From positions 6,634,001 through 6,698,000 of the forward strand of contig NZ_CP108484.1 of assembly GCF_036226505.1 (NCBI RefSeq): a stretch of 64,000 bases of DNA. Direction: 5' to 3'. Of this stretch, positions 41,513 through 49,768 are shown piece after piece. A program made the translations under genes and the position numbers. Numbering within the stretch: position 1 is the first letter of the stretch; the number at the start of each line of letters is the position of its first letter. The notes beneath the pieces are model-generated. The model saw only the letters and a program-made list of their open reading frames with translations. It searched no databases and had not been told where the DNA came from. Source of the stretch: Kitasatospora sp. NBC_01246 (GTDB lineage Bacteria > Actinomycetota > Actinomycetes > Streptomycetales > Streptomycetaceae).

Positions 41513-42124
41513 TCAGCCGACCGGCGCGGGCCGGGCAGCGGAGAGGTCCATCAGGTGGTCGACCAGGGCCAGCAGGAGGTCCCGGCCGAAGCCGCGGTCG
41601 CGCACGTCGCCGAGCAGCATCGGGACCTGCGGGTCCAGGTCCAGGGCAGCCCGGATCTCGTCCGGCGTCCGGGTGTTCTGCCCGTGGAAGCAGTTGATCG
41701 CCACCACGAAGGGGATGCCCCGGCTCTCGAAGAAGTCGATCGAGGCGAAGCTGGTCTCCAGCCGGCGGGTGTCGGCGATGACGACGCCGCCGAGCGCGCC
41801 GTTCACCAGGTCGTTCCACATGAACCAGAAGCGCTCCTGGCCGGGGGTGCCGAACAGGTAGACCACCAGGTCGGGGCTGACCGTGATCCGGCCGAAGTCC
41901 AGGGCGACGGTGGTGGTGTCCTTGCTGTCCACGCCGGACAGGTCGTCGACGCCCACGCTGGCACGGGTCAGGTACTCCTCGGTGCGCAGCGGGGCGACCT
42001 CGCTGACCGAGCCGACCAGGGTGGTCTTGCCGACGCCGAAGCCGCCCGCGATGAGGATCTTCACGGCGGACGGCGCGGTGGCGCCGGAGGCGGAGGAGGA
42101 GGGAAGGGGTGCGGTCGGTGCCAT
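41513..42124 (-). CDS. cvnD: CvnD, Ras-like GTPase of a conservon
   Basis: This is a 203-aa small GTPase. ILIAGGFGVGKTTLVGSVSE is the P-loop (GxxxxGKT) at about 23-42. DSKDTTTVALDFGRITV is the switch I region, FGTPGQERF the switch II (DxxG variant, with G-T-P-G), and AINCFHG replaces the NKxD base motif, as usual in this MglA-related group. It works with CvnB and CvnC downstream of the membrane sensor CvnA, in a complex likened to G-protein signalling. The ATG is 3 nt from the cvnC stop. Confidence 0.92.
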   Translation of the reverse strand: MAPTAPLPSSSASGATAPSAVKILIAGGFGVGKTTLVGSVSEVAPLRTEEYLTRASVGVDDLSGVDSKDTTTVALDFGRITVSPDLVVYLFGTPGQERFWFMWNDLVNGALGGVVIADTRRLETSFASIDFFESRGIPFVVAINCFHGQNTRTPDEIRAALDLDPQVPMLLGDVRDRGFGRDLLLALVDHLMDLSAARPAPVG

Positions 42125-42127
42125 GGT

Positions 42128-42553
42128 TCAGAGTCTCCGGAGTCCTTCGCGAACGGCCGTCAGCAGGCCGAGGTCCAGGCCCCCGCCGGCCCGGGCCACC
42201 GAGAGCGGCGCCCGGGCCAGCAGCAGGCCCTGGGAGATCAGGTCGCCCAGGAGGATCTTGGTGACCGAGATCGGCAGGTCCAGCTCCGCCGCCACCTCGG
42301 CGACGGCGGCCGGACGCCGGCAGCGGTCCAGGATCATCCGGTGCTCGGGCTGGAGCCCGCGCGGCCCCGAGCGGGAGGAGCCCCGCGCCAGGACGGTGCG
42401 GGCCTCCTCCGACACGGTGGTCAGCACGGTGATCAGGGTGAGGTCGTCGCGCTCGGGCGCGGTGCGGCCGCGGGTGATGGTGTACGGGCGCACCATCGTG
42501 CCGGCACCGTCGTCCTCGTCCTCGTCGGGCACCTCGCTCCAGTGCGGGATCAC
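42128..42553 (-). CDS. cvnC: CvnC, DUF742 protein of a conservon
   Basis: This is a 141-aa DUF742 protein with a winged-helix-like core: VRPYTITRGRTAP, LEPEHR-type box (QPEHRMILDRCRRPAAVAEV) and ELDLPISVTKILLGDLISQG, ending LLTAVREGLRRL. The GTG starts 7 nt after the cvnB stop. DUF742 proteins always accompany conservon GTPases and are thought to bridge them to CvnA/B. The family and its position are certain; its biochemical action is unknown. Confidence 0.92.
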   Translation of the reverse strand: MIPHWSEVPDEDEDDGAGTMVRPYTITRGRTAPERDDLTLITVLTTVSEEARTVLARGSSRSGPRGLQPEHRMILDRCRRPAAVAEVAAELDLPISVTKILLGDLISQGLLLARAPLSVARAGGGLDLGLLTAVREGLRRL

Positions 42554-42560
42554 CGGGGCA

Positions 42561-42992
42561 TCAACCCCGGTTCCTGGCCGCGAAGGCGTCGAAGTCGCTG
42601 CGCACCGGCGTGCTCAGCTTCTGGCCGACCTGCTGGACCAGGGTGTGCATGGCCACCGACATCACCTCGGCGTCCACCTCCTGGGAGGCGACCACGGCCA
42701 GGTGGGTGCCCTGCGCCGCGGCGATGATGAACAGCCAGACCTCGGACAGCTCGACGATCACCTGGTGCACCGGCCCGCCGTCGAACAGCTGGCCGACGCC
42801 CCGGGCGAGGCTCTGCTGGCCGGTCGCGACGGCGGCCAGCCGCTCGGCGTCGGCCCGCTCGATGGTGCGGGAGTGGCTGACGACCAGGCCGTCGTCGGAG
42901 AGCAGCACGGCGTTTCTGGTCCCGGCCACCGAGTCGACGAGTCCGTCCAGCAGCCAGTCCAGGTCCTGGTGGGTGGCGATCGTGCGGTTCAT
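42561..42992 (-). CDS. cvnB: CvnB, roadblock/LC7 protein of a conservon
   Basis: This is a 143-aa roadblock/LC7 domain protein: DLDWLLDGLVDSVAGTRNAV, LLSDDGLVVSHS, EVWLFIIAAAQGTHLAVVAS, AMHTLVQQVGQKL. By analogy with MglB and studied conservons, it would act as a GTPase-activating or scaffold partner of CvnD. The start (ATG) overlaps the cvnA stop by 4 nt (ATGA), so translation is coupled. Confidence 0.92.
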   Translation of the reverse strand: MNRTIATHQDLDWLLDGLVDSVAGTRNAVLLSDDGLVVSHSRTIERADAERLAAVATGQQSLARGVGQLFDGGPVHQVIVELSEVWLFIIAAAQGTHLAVVASQEVDAEVMSVAMHTLVQQVGQKLSTPVRSDFDAFAARNRG

Positions 42993-45900
42993 GACTGGTC
43001 ATCCGTCCTAGTGGTTCGGGGATCCGCGGCGGGCAGGGCCCAGGGGGCCGGGTCCGGTGCGGGCGCCGGGGAGCCGGCGGATCCGGTGGGGGGCGCCGGG
43101 CGGGAGCCGCGGGTGAAGACGTCGGGCCCGGGGAGGTGGACCTCGCCGGAGTCCTGGCCGCGGGCCACCCGGGACTGTCGCTGGAAGGCGCCGATGGCCG
43201 CGCCCGAGCGGCGCGGGGGGCGCTGGAACGCGCCGGCCGAGCCGATCGGCGTGCCGAAGGAGCCCGGCATGCCCGGCGCTCCGGTGACGCGCTCGCCGGG
43301 CGCCGGGGCCGGCGGCGGGACGCGCAGCTCGGCGGCCAGGCTGGCCTGGCGAACCCGCTGCGGCAGCGGCGCCTGGCCGTCGGCCGGCTCGCTGAGCGGC
43401 ACCGTCGAGGCGTACTCGCGCCGCTCGGCGAGGCGGTAGTGGTCGGCCGGGCGGTACTGCTCGTCGGCGTAGGGGGCCTCCGCGGGCGTCACCTTGGCGT
43501 AGGCGATGTCCGGGTAGGCGGGGGCGTCCTGGGCGGGGGTGTCCCGGGCGGAGGCGTCCTGGAGGGGCGTCTCCTGGGCGGGCGTCCGGGCGAGCGGCTC
43601 CTGGGCGGGCGCGGCGTACTCCGGGGTGCCGTCGGCGGGCGCGGCGTACTCCTGGCCCCCGTAGGCGTCCGTGCCGTACCCGTTCGTCCCGTAGCCGTCG
43701 GTGCGGTACCCGCCGGTGCCGTACTCGGCGCCGCCGTCGCCGGCCGTGCCGTACCCGCCGGCGCCGTACCCCGCGCTGCCGTAGCCGGCCGAGGCGTCGA
43801 CCGGGGAGCTGTGCTCGACCGGCTGCTCGGGCGCGGGCGGCTGGATGTACTCGACGTGCGCGAACGCCTCGGCCGAGTTCTCCGCGGCCGCGGTCGCGAC
43901 CAGGACGGTCTCCGGCGGCTCGATCGCCGGCGGGGCCGTCGCGACCGCCGTCGCCACGGTGGCCTCCCGGTCCGCCGGCCGGGCGTGGGCCGGGGTCCCG
44001 GCGAGGGCGTCCGGCGCGGTCCTGCGGGTGCGCCGGGCGAGCGGGATCGGCTCGACCGGGGTGGCGTCCGGCAGCCCGGCGTCACCGTCGATGACCAGCT
44101 CGTCGGGGACGAGCACGACCACCCGGGTGCCGCCGAAGGCCGACGGGCGGAACTCGATCCTCAGGTTGGAGTTGGCGGCCAGCCGGGCGACCACGTAGAA
44201 GCCGAGGCGGATGTCGTCCGCCCGGGCCAGCACGTCCATCCGGGGCGGACGGCTCATCAGCTCGTTGGCCGCGTCGTACTGCTCCGGGTCCATGCCGAGG
44301 CCGCGGTCCTCGATCTCCACCGCGAGTCCGCGGCCGACCATCGCGGCACGGACCTCGACCGGCGTCGGCGGCTTGGAGAAGCTCGCGGCGTTCTCCATCA
44401 GCTCGGCGATCACGTGCGCGACCGGGCCGACGGCGCGCTCGGAGAGCCACGGGTGGCCCTCGACGTCCAGCATGATCCGCCGGTAGTCCTGCACCTCGCT
44501 CTGGGCGGCCCGCAGCACGTCCAGCAGCGGGACCGGCTTGCGCCAGCGCCGCTGCGGCTGGCCGCCGGCCAGGATGACCAGGTTCTCCTCGTAGCGCCGC
44601 AGGCGGGCGGTGAGGTGGTCGAGGTCGAACAGGCCCTCCAGCACCTCCGGGTCCTCGTGCTTGCGCTCCAGCTCGTCCAGCTTGCGCAGCTGCTGACCGA
44701 TCAGCAGCTGGGTGCGGCGGGCGATGCGCTGCAGCAGCCGCTCGAAGCCGCGGTGCTGGTCGGCCTGCCGGACGGAGGTCTCCAGCGCGGAGGTGCGGGC
44801 CAGGTTGAGCGCCTGGCCGAGCTGGGCCAGCTCGTCGGTGCCGTTGCCGTGCGGATCGGCGGTGATGGCGCGGCTCTCGGCCTCGACGTCGACCTGCTCG
44901 CCCCGCGAGAGGCGCTCCACGACCTCGGGCAGCGTCCGCTCCAGCTCCTCGGCCTGGGTGTGCAGCGCCTTGATCCGGCGGCGCAGCGAGCGGGTCAGCC
45001 GCCAGCTGGTGAGGATCACCGCGACGACCGCGATCAGGCCGATGACGGTGGTCAGCACGAAGGCGGTGAGCAGCGAGAGGAAGGAGCCCTTGCCGACCTC
45101 GACGATGCCGTCGGTGCGGGTCTCGATCGCCTTCACCAGCTCCGGGTTGAGCTGGTCGAGCGCCTGGCGCCACTGGTCCTGGGCGGCCGGGAGCTTGACG
45201 GCGCCGCTCGGATCGGCCGGGGTGGCCCTGACCAGCGACTGCTCCACGGAGGCCTTGGCCTGCCAGGCGGGGCTGGTCATGACGTCCTGCCAGGCGGCGG
45301 CCTCGGCGGCCGGCACGTACGGCACGACCTGCACGGTGAACAGGTGGTCCTGCGCGCCGATCGCCTGCTGGACCTGCTGGTAGTCGCCGGCGGTGAGCTT
45401 GCCGGACGGCCAGCCGCGGGCCAGCAGGGCGTCCTCGCGGGCCAGCATCTCCTTGGCCCAGAAGGCGTTCACCAGGGTCTTGGAGATCCAGGTGACCTCG
45501 CCGTTGTCGACGTGGCTCAGCGCGGTGAACAGCCGCAGGTCGACGGCGATCAGGTCGGTGTAGTAGGTGAAGGCGGTCTGCTGGTCGACGGCGGCGCGGT
45601 CGATCGCCGCCCGCTGCTCGGCCAGCTTGCCCATCGCCTGCCGGGCCTCGGTGACCGCGGTGCGCACCTCGGTGGGCGCGCTGTCGGCGGTCTCGTCGGA
45701 GAGCGACTGGAACTGGCGCACCGCGTCGTCGGTGAGCTGTCGCTGGCGGCGCAGCGCGTCGGTGACGCTGCCGGGCCGGGCGAGCGCCTCGGCGCTGAGC
45801 CGGCGCTCCTCCTGGAGGTTGTAGTAGACGTGGTTGGACGGCTGCCCGGCCTTCTGGGCCAGCAGGCCCTGGGCCGCCTGGCGCTGGAAGTCGAGGAAGG

Positions 45901-46129
45901 TCTGGCCGCTGGTGATCGCCCAGAGGGCGGCGAGGGCGAGACTGGGGACGACGGCCAGGACGAGCAGCGCCGTCCGCAGGGACAGGCGCGGACGCCTGCG
46001 GGGGGACTTCGGCGTCGGGGGCCGCCGATTCGCACGCGCGCGCAGAGCTGACTCCTTGGGACTGGCGGCCGGCCTGGTGGGGCCGAACCGTCCGGGGGCA
46101 CGAGCTTTTGACGAAGTGATACTAGTCAT
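42989..46129 (-). CDS. cvnA: CvnA, membrane sensor histidine-kinase-like protein
   Basis: This is a 1046-aa protein. Two membrane helices (LRTALLVLAVVPSLALAALW at about 50, FVLTTVIGLIAVVAVILTSW at about 360) flank an extracellular NIT (nitrate/nitrite-sensing type) helical domain with QQTAFTYYTDLIAVDLRLF. HAMP-like and coiled-coil segments lead to a HATPase domain at about 550-680 (HVIAELMENAASFSKPPTPV, EDRGLGMDPEQ, LGFYVVARLAAN). No phospho-accepting H-box is evident. The last about 330 residues are low-complexity, with Tyr-Gly repeats (YGSAGYGAGGYGTAG) near 780-840. The ATG at 46129 has no good Shine-Dalgarno, so the start is moderately certain. Repeated ACGGTGTG sequences lie just upstream. 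Confidence 0.88.
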   Translation of the reverse strand: MTSITSSKARAPGRFGPTRPAASPKESALRARANRRPPTPKSPRRRPRLSLRTALLVLAVVPSLALAALWAITSGQTFLDFQRQAAQGLLAQKAGQPSNHVYYNLQEERRLSAEALARPGSVTDALRRQRQLTDDAVRQFQSLSDETADSAPTEVRTAVTEARQAMGKLAEQRAAIDRAAVDQQTAFTYYTDLIAVDLRLFTALSHVDNGEVTWISKTLVNAFWAKEMLAREDALLARGWPSGKLTAGDYQQVQQAIGAQDHLFTVQVVPYVPAAEAAAWQDVMTSPAWQAKASVEQSLVRATPADPSGAVKLPAAQDQWRQALDQLNPELVKAIETRTDGIVEVGKGSFLSLLTAFVLTTVIGLIAVVAVILTSWRLTRSLRRRIKALHTQAEELERTLPEVVERLSRGEQVDVEAESRAITADPHGNGTDELAQLGQALNLARTSALETSVRQADQHRGFERLLQRIARRTQLLIGQQLRKLDELERKHEDPEVLEGLFDLDHLTARLRRYEENLVILAGGQPQRRWRKPVPLLDVLRAAQSEVQDYRRIMLDVEGHPWLSERAVGPVAHVIAELMENAASFSKPPTPVEVRAAMVGRGLAVEIEDRGLGMDPEQYDAANELMSRPPRMDVLARADDIRLGFYVVARLAANSNLRIEFRPSAFGGTRVVVLVPDELVIDGDAGLPDATPVEPIPLARRTRRTAPDALAGTPAHARPADREATVATAVATAPPAIEPPETVLVATAAAENSAEAFAHVEYIQPPAPEQPVEHSSPVDASAGYGSAGYGAGGYGTAGDGGAEYGTGGYRTDGYGTNGYGTDAYGGQEYAAPADGTPEYAAPAQEPLARTPAQETPLQDASARDTPAQDAPAYPDIAYAKVTPAEAPYADEQYRPADHYRLAERREYASTVPLSEPADGQAPLPQRVRQASLAAELRVPPPAPAPGERVTGAPGMPGSFGTPIGSAGAFQRPPRRSGAAIGAFQRQSRVARGQDSGEVHLPGPDVFTRGSRPAPPTGSAGSPAPAPDPAPWALPAADPRTTRTDDQS

Positions 46130-46197
46130 ACGGTGTGATAGGAGTGAAAACTCGTTCGCTGCCTGGACGGTGTGCGCACACAGTCTTAACACACCGT
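46130..46197. promoter_or_regulatory. ACGGTGTG repeats and a 12-bp palindrome before cvnA
   Basis: ACGGTGTG occurs at 46130-46137 and 46167-46174, and inverted (CACACCGT) at 46190-46197. The perfect palindrome GTGTGCGCACAC (46170-46181) overlaps the middle copy. This is the region where the cvnA promoter should be, so it may be a cooperative operator. Confidence 0.55.
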
Positions 46198-46435
46198 CAT
46201 CGGGTCGTTAATGATCGGTGAACGAAGGAGCCTTGCGGGGCGCGGCGCTCCAGGGCTCCGGCGGCCGGCCGCCGATGCGCCGTGATCGTGTGCGGAGCGT
46301 GCCTCCCGATTGCCCGCCCGGCCGGGGGGCGGCTGCCCTGCCGGTGCGGCCGCGACTGCCCGAACGGGTGCTCGTGGAGGCGGGCTGACGGGGGATCGGG
46401 GCGGGGGCCGGCCCGGCCCGTCGGGCAGCCCCGAC

Positions 46436-46513
46436 GGCTCGGGCGGCTCGGGGGCTCGGGTGGCTCAGGGGCTCGGGCGGCTCGGGCGGCTCGGGGGCTC
46501 GGGTGGCTCAGGC
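46436..46513. repeat. Imperfect GGCTCGGG(G/C) tandem repeats
   Basis: Units of 8-10 bases (GGCTCGGGG, GGCTCGGGT, GGCTCAGGC and variants) run in tandem for about 78 bases and enter the stop codon of the gntR gene. The rest of 46198-46435 holds no recognisable gene. Confidence 0.7.
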
Positions 46514-47200
46514 GGCGAGCAGGCGGGTCAGGGTCGAGGTCAGTTCGTCCGCCAGGACCTGCCCGGCCGCCTCCGCGTCGCGCCGGCGGACGGCCTCCAC
46601 CAGCTCCGCGTGGGTCGCGTAGCCGTGGTGCGGATCGCCCTCGCGCAGCCCCAGCAGTCCGACCAGCTCGACCAGGCGCTCCCGGAGTACCGGGACGAAC
46701 TCGGCGAACAGATCGGAGAGCACCGGATTGTGGGCGGCCGCCACCACCGTCGCGTGCAGGGCGATGTCCGCGTCCACGAAGGCGGCGTCGTCCGCCGCGC
46801 CCGCCGCGTGGCGGGCGGTCAGCGCCCGGTCGAGCGCCGCCTCGTCGGCCTCGTCGTGCCGGACGGCGGCCAGCCGGGCCGCCTGGACCTCGATCATCGC
46901 CCGCACCTCGTACACGTGCGCCAGCTCGGCCCGGCGCAGCCGCGCCGACCAGTCCTCGCCCGGCCGGTCCGCCGTCACGAACACCCCCGAGCCCTGGCGG
47001 CTCTGCACCATGCCGGCGCCCGCCAGTGCGCGCAGCGCCTCCCGGACGGTGGACCGTCCGACGCCCAGCTCCTTGGCCAGGGCCACCTCGCCGGGGAGCT
47101 TGCCGCCGACCGGCCACTGCCCGGCCGCGATCTGCTCGGCGATCCGCCGGGTCGCCTGGTCGACCAGGGGGGAGGGGCGCAGTGGGTCGAGCGGAGACAT
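46508..47200 (-). CDS. GntR/FadR-family regulator (FCD domain)
   Basis: This is a 230-aa regulator. The GntR winged helix at about 10-75 reads IAEQIAAGQWPVGGKLPGEV, ALAKELGVGRSTVREALRAL and GSGVFVT. The FCD ligand domain at about 90-225 has EVRAMIEVQAARLAA, DIALHATVVAAAHNPVL and THAELVEAVRRRDAE, supplying the Asp/His metal ligands. The ATG at 47200 is preferred because AGGTGA precedes it; GTG at 47209 is possible. It is divergent from leuA with only 54 bp to the leuA leader, so it may regulate leuA, itself or both. Its ligand is probably a small carboxylate. Confidence 0.88.
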   Translation of the reverse strand: MSPLDPLRPSPLVDQATRRIAEQIAAGQWPVGGKLPGEVALAKELGVGRSTVREALRALAGAGMVQSRQGSGVFVTADRPGEDWSARLRRAELAHVYEVRAMIEVQAARLAAVRHDEADEAALDRALTARHAAGAADDAAFVDADIALHATVVAAAHNPVLSDLFAEFVPVLRERLVELVGLLGLREGDPHHGYATHAELVEAVRRRDAEAAGQVLADELTSTLTRLLAA

Positions 47201-47217
47201 CGCGTTCACCTGTCAGG

Positions 47218-47247
47218 TTGTCTGAGGACTTGGTTCACGGTTACGGT
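47218..47247 (+). promoter_or_regulatory. leuA promoter candidate (TTGTCT-18-TACGGT)
   Basis: A -35-like TTGTCT at 47218-47223 and a -10-like TACGGT at 47242-47247 are 18 bp apart. Transcription would start near 47254, right at the ATG of the leader peptide, so the leader mRNA would be leaderless. Partial dyads around CTGTCAGGTTGTCTGAGG could bind the divergent GntR protein. Confidence 0.5.
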
Positions 47248-47254
47248 ACCCCGC

Positions 47255-47323
47255 ATGAAGTCGTGGAGTCTCCTTCCCGGCTGCCTTCGCGGTGGCCTTC
47301 TTGGTGGCCGCAGCGGGGTCTGA
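47255..47323 (+). CDS. leuA leader peptide (leucine-rich, 22 aa)
   Basis: This is a 22-aa open frame, M-K-S-W-S-L-L-P-G-C-L-R-G-G-L-L and a short G/R/S tail, ending TGA at 47321. Five of 22 residues are Leu, and four of the five use CTT, a rare codon in such a GC-rich genome. It lies 77 nt upstream of leuA and its last codons enter the left arm of a long-range RNA pairing. These are the marks of ribosome-mediated attenuation, in which slow leucine decoding selects the antiterminating fold. It has no ribosome site and is probably leaderless. Confidence 0.7.
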   Translation: MKSWSLLPGCLRGGLLGGRSGV

Positions 47324-47362
47324 CCGGACCGGCACCCCGCTGCGGGGCGCCGTGCTGCCGGT
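47308..47362 (+). promoter_or_regulatory. leuA attenuator: mutually exclusive RNA hairpins
   Basis: CCGCAGCGGGGT (47308-47319), inside the leader peptide frame, is exactly complementary to 47334-47345. The alternative pairing ACCGGCA (47328-47334) with TGCCGGT (47356-47362), enclosing CCCCG/CGGGG, uses the same downstream arm. The two folds exclude each other, as in a classical attenuator. Which fold stops transcription or hides the leuA ribosome site is inferred. Confidence 0.6.
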
Positions 47363-47400
47363 TCGTCCTCCGGTGCAGAACCCGAGACGAAGGACCTCCC

Positions 47401-49149
47401 ATGCCATTCCCCACGCTCCGCACCCCCGCCGGGCCCGTACCGGCCGCCGCCCCCGACTGGAACCCGCAGCGCGGCAGCGCCATGCCGTTCCAGCGCTACC
47501 GCCCCGCCCACGAGCGGGTCGAGCTGCCCGCCGGCGACCGGCGGCAGTGGCCCTCCCGGCGGATCGAGCGGGCTCCGCTCTGGGTGCCCGTCGACCTGCG
47601 CGACGGCAACCAGGCGCTGGCCGAGCCGATGGACCCGGCGCGCAAGCAGCGGATGTTCGACCTCTTCCTGGCCATGGGCTTCAAGGAGATCGAGGTCGGC
47701 TACCCCTCCGCCAGCCGGACCGACTTCGACTTCGTCCGCCGGCTGGCCGACACGCCCGGGGCCGTCCCCGAGGACGTCACCGTGGTGGTCTTCACCGCCG
47801 CCCGCGCCGACCTGGTCGAGCGGACCTTCCGCTCCGTCGAGGGGCTGCCCCGGGTGGTCGTGCACCTCTACACCGCCACCGCGCCGATCTGGCGCGACGT
47901 GGTGCTCGGCCGCGGCCGGGCGGAGGTGCGCGCCCTGGTCACCGAGGCCGCCGAACTGATGGCCCGGCTGGCCGAGGGCCGCCCCGGCGTCCGCTTCGAG
48001 TTCTCGCCGGAGGTGTTCAACCTGACCGAGCCGGACTACGTCCTGGAGGTCTGCAACGGCCTCACCGAGCTGTGGGACGCGAGCCCCGACCGGCCGGTGA
48101 TCCACAACCTGCCCGCCACCGTCGAGATCGCCACCCCCAATGTCTACGCCGACCAGATCGAGTACGTGCACCGCCACCTGGCCCGGCGGGAGTCGGTGAT
48201 CCTCTCCGTCCACCCGCACAACGACCGCGGCACCGGGGTCGCCTGCGCCGAACTCGCCCTGCTGGCGGGCGCGCAGCGGGTCGAGGGCTGCCTGTTCGGC
48301 AACGGCGAGCGGACCGGCAACGTCGACCTCGTCACGCTGGCGCTCAACCTGCACACCCAGGGCGTCGACCCGATGATCGACTTCTCGGACATCGACGAGA
48401 TCCGGCGCACCGTCGAACACGTCAACCGGCTGCCCGTGCACGAACGCCACCCCTACGCCGGCGACCTCGTGCACACCGCCTTCTCCGGCACCCACCAGGA
48501 CGCCATCCGGAAGGGCTTCGCGCACCACGCCAAGGCGGCGGCCGACCTCGGCCTGCCACCGGGCCGGGCCCCGTGGGCCGTTCCCTACCTGCCGATCGAC
48601 CCGGCCGACCTCGGGCGGGACTACGAGGCGGTGATCCGGGTCAACAGCCAGTCCGGCAAGGGCGGGATCGCCTACCTGCTGCAGACCGGGCACGGGCTGG
48701 AGCTGCCCCGGCGGCTCCAGATCGAGTTCGCCCGGGTGGTCCAGGAGTCGGCCGACGACAGCGGCCGCGAGGTCGGGGCCGACGAGCTGTACGCGCTGTT
48801 CCGCTCCCACTACCTGGACGCGGCCCCGGCCGTCGACTGGCGCACCGGGGAGGAGGACGGCCGCCACTGGGCCGAGGTCGGCGGGCACCGGGGCGAGGGC
48901 AACGGCCCGCTGGACGCCGTCACCGCCGCACTGCGCGCCGCCGGGACGGCCGTCGACATCCTCCGCTTCACCGAGCACGCCGTGCGCACCGGGCCCGACA
49001 GCGACGCCGTCGCCTACGTCGAGGCGCGGGTGGCGGGACAGGTGGTCTGGGGCGCCGGCCGGGACTCCTCCGTCCTCGTGGCCGGGGTCCGGGCCGTGCT
49101 GAGCACCGTCGGCCGGGCGGCCGCGGGGCACGGGAGGATGCCGGTATGA
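47401..49149 (+). CDS. leuA: 2-isopropylmalate synthase
   Basis: This is a 582-aa protein that condenses acetyl-CoA with 2-oxoisovalerate, the first committed step of leucine synthesis. APLWVPVDLRDGNQALAEPM at about 58-77 holds the active-site DxRDGxQ. VHPHNDRGTGVACAELALLA near 280 contains the HxHNDxGxA metal site, and GCLFGNGERTGNVDL near 297 the family GxGERxGN. The last about 130 residues are the LeuA allosteric domain that senses leucine. This is the long actinobacterial/yeast-like form. The ATG follows GAAGGA. It is preceded by a leucine-rich leader and attenuator and coupled (ATGA) to the YbaK gene. Confidence 0.95.
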   Translation: MPFPTLRTPAGPVPAAAPDWNPQRGSAMPFQRYRPAHERVELPAGDRRQWPSRRIERAPLWVPVDLRDGNQALAEPMDPARKQRMFDLFLAMGFKEIEVGYPSASRTDFDFVRRLADTPGAVPEDVTVVVFTAARADLVERTFRSVEGLPRVVVHLYTATAPIWRDVVLGRGRAEVRALVTEAAELMARLAEGRPGVRFEFSPEVFNLTEPDYVLEVCNGLTELWDASPDRPVIHNLPATVEIATPNVYADQIEYVHRHLARRESVILSVHPHNDRGTGVACAELALLAGAQRVEGCLFGNGERTGNVDLVTLALNLHTQGVDPMIDFSDIDEIRRTVEHVNRLPVHERHPYAGDLVHTAFSGTHQDAIRKGFAHHAKAAADLGLPPGRAPWAVPYLPIDPADLGRDYEAVIRVNSQSGKGGIAYLLQTGHGLELPRRLQIEFARVVQESADDSGREVGADELYALFRSHYLDAAPAVDWRTGEEDGRHWAEVGGHRGEGNGPLDAVTAALRAAGTAVDILRFTEHAVRTGPDSDAVAYVEARVAGQVVWGAGRDSSVLVAGVRAVLSTVGRAAAGHGRMPV

Positions 49150-49628
49150 CACCCTCCCTCCCCACCCGGAGCCAGGCGGTCGCCGACGCCCTCGCGGCGG
49201 CCGGCCTGCCCGGCGAGATCCGCGTCCTGCCCGACTCCGCGCGCACCGCCGCCGAGGCGGCCGCCGCCCTCGGCTGCGAGGCCGGGGCCATCGCCAACAG
49301 CCTGGTGTTCAGCTGCGACGGCGCTCCGCTGCTGGTCATGACCAGCGGGGCGCACCGCGTCGACACGGCCTACCTGGCCGGGCGGCTGGGCACCGGCCCG
49401 ATCGTCCGGGCGAGCGCCGCCGAGGTCCGCGAGGCCACCGGCCAGGCCATCGGCGGCGTCGCCCCGGTGGGCCACCCGGCGCCGCTGCGCACCGTGGTGG
49501 ACGAGGCGCTGGCCGGGTACGAGCTGCTCTGGGCGGCCGCCGGACACCCGCACACCGTGGTGCCCATGACCTACGACGAACTGCTCCGGCTCACCGGCGG
49601 CACGCCGTCGGCGGTGGTCGCGCCCTAG
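49146..49628 (+). CDS. YbaK/EbsC-type aminoacyl-tRNA deacylase
   Basis: This is a 160-aa editing-domain protein: RVLPDSARTAAEAAAALGCE, AIANSLVFSCDGAPLLVMTS (with the catalytic Lys/Ser position as Asn-Ser), ATGQAIGGVAPVGHPAPLRT, HTVVPMTYDELLRLTGG. The GGVxPxGH motif is diagnostic of the YbaK/ProX family, which removes wrong amino acids such as Cys or Ala from tRNA-Pro. It overlaps the leuA stop by 4 nt. Its role with leuA is unclear; simple operon hitch-hiking is possible. Confidence 0.88.
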   Translation: MTPSLPTRSQAVADALAAAGLPGEIRVLPDSARTAAEAAAALGCEAGAIANSLVFSCDGAPLLVMTSGAHRVDTAYLAGRLGTGPIVRASAAEVREATGQAIGGVAPVGHPAPLRTVVDEALAGYELLWAAAGHPHTVVPMTYDELLRLTGGTPSAVVAP

Positions 49629-49768
49629 CCTCCGGTCCCCTGGCGCCGCGCGCGCGTGGCGTCAGGGGGCGGGCGACGGGGTCGATTTCACCTTTGGATC
49701 ATCCCTTGGTAGTTTCTTCCTCGTCGGCGGGACGAGATCGCGGAAGTGATCGGAAGCCCGGCGGTCAG

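Noticed and set aside
42989..46192. Alternative start of cvnA 21 codons upstream
   Set aside because: It would add residues with no family match and runs into the region of repeated ACGGTGTG sites; the ATG at 46129 leaves these as regulatory DNA.
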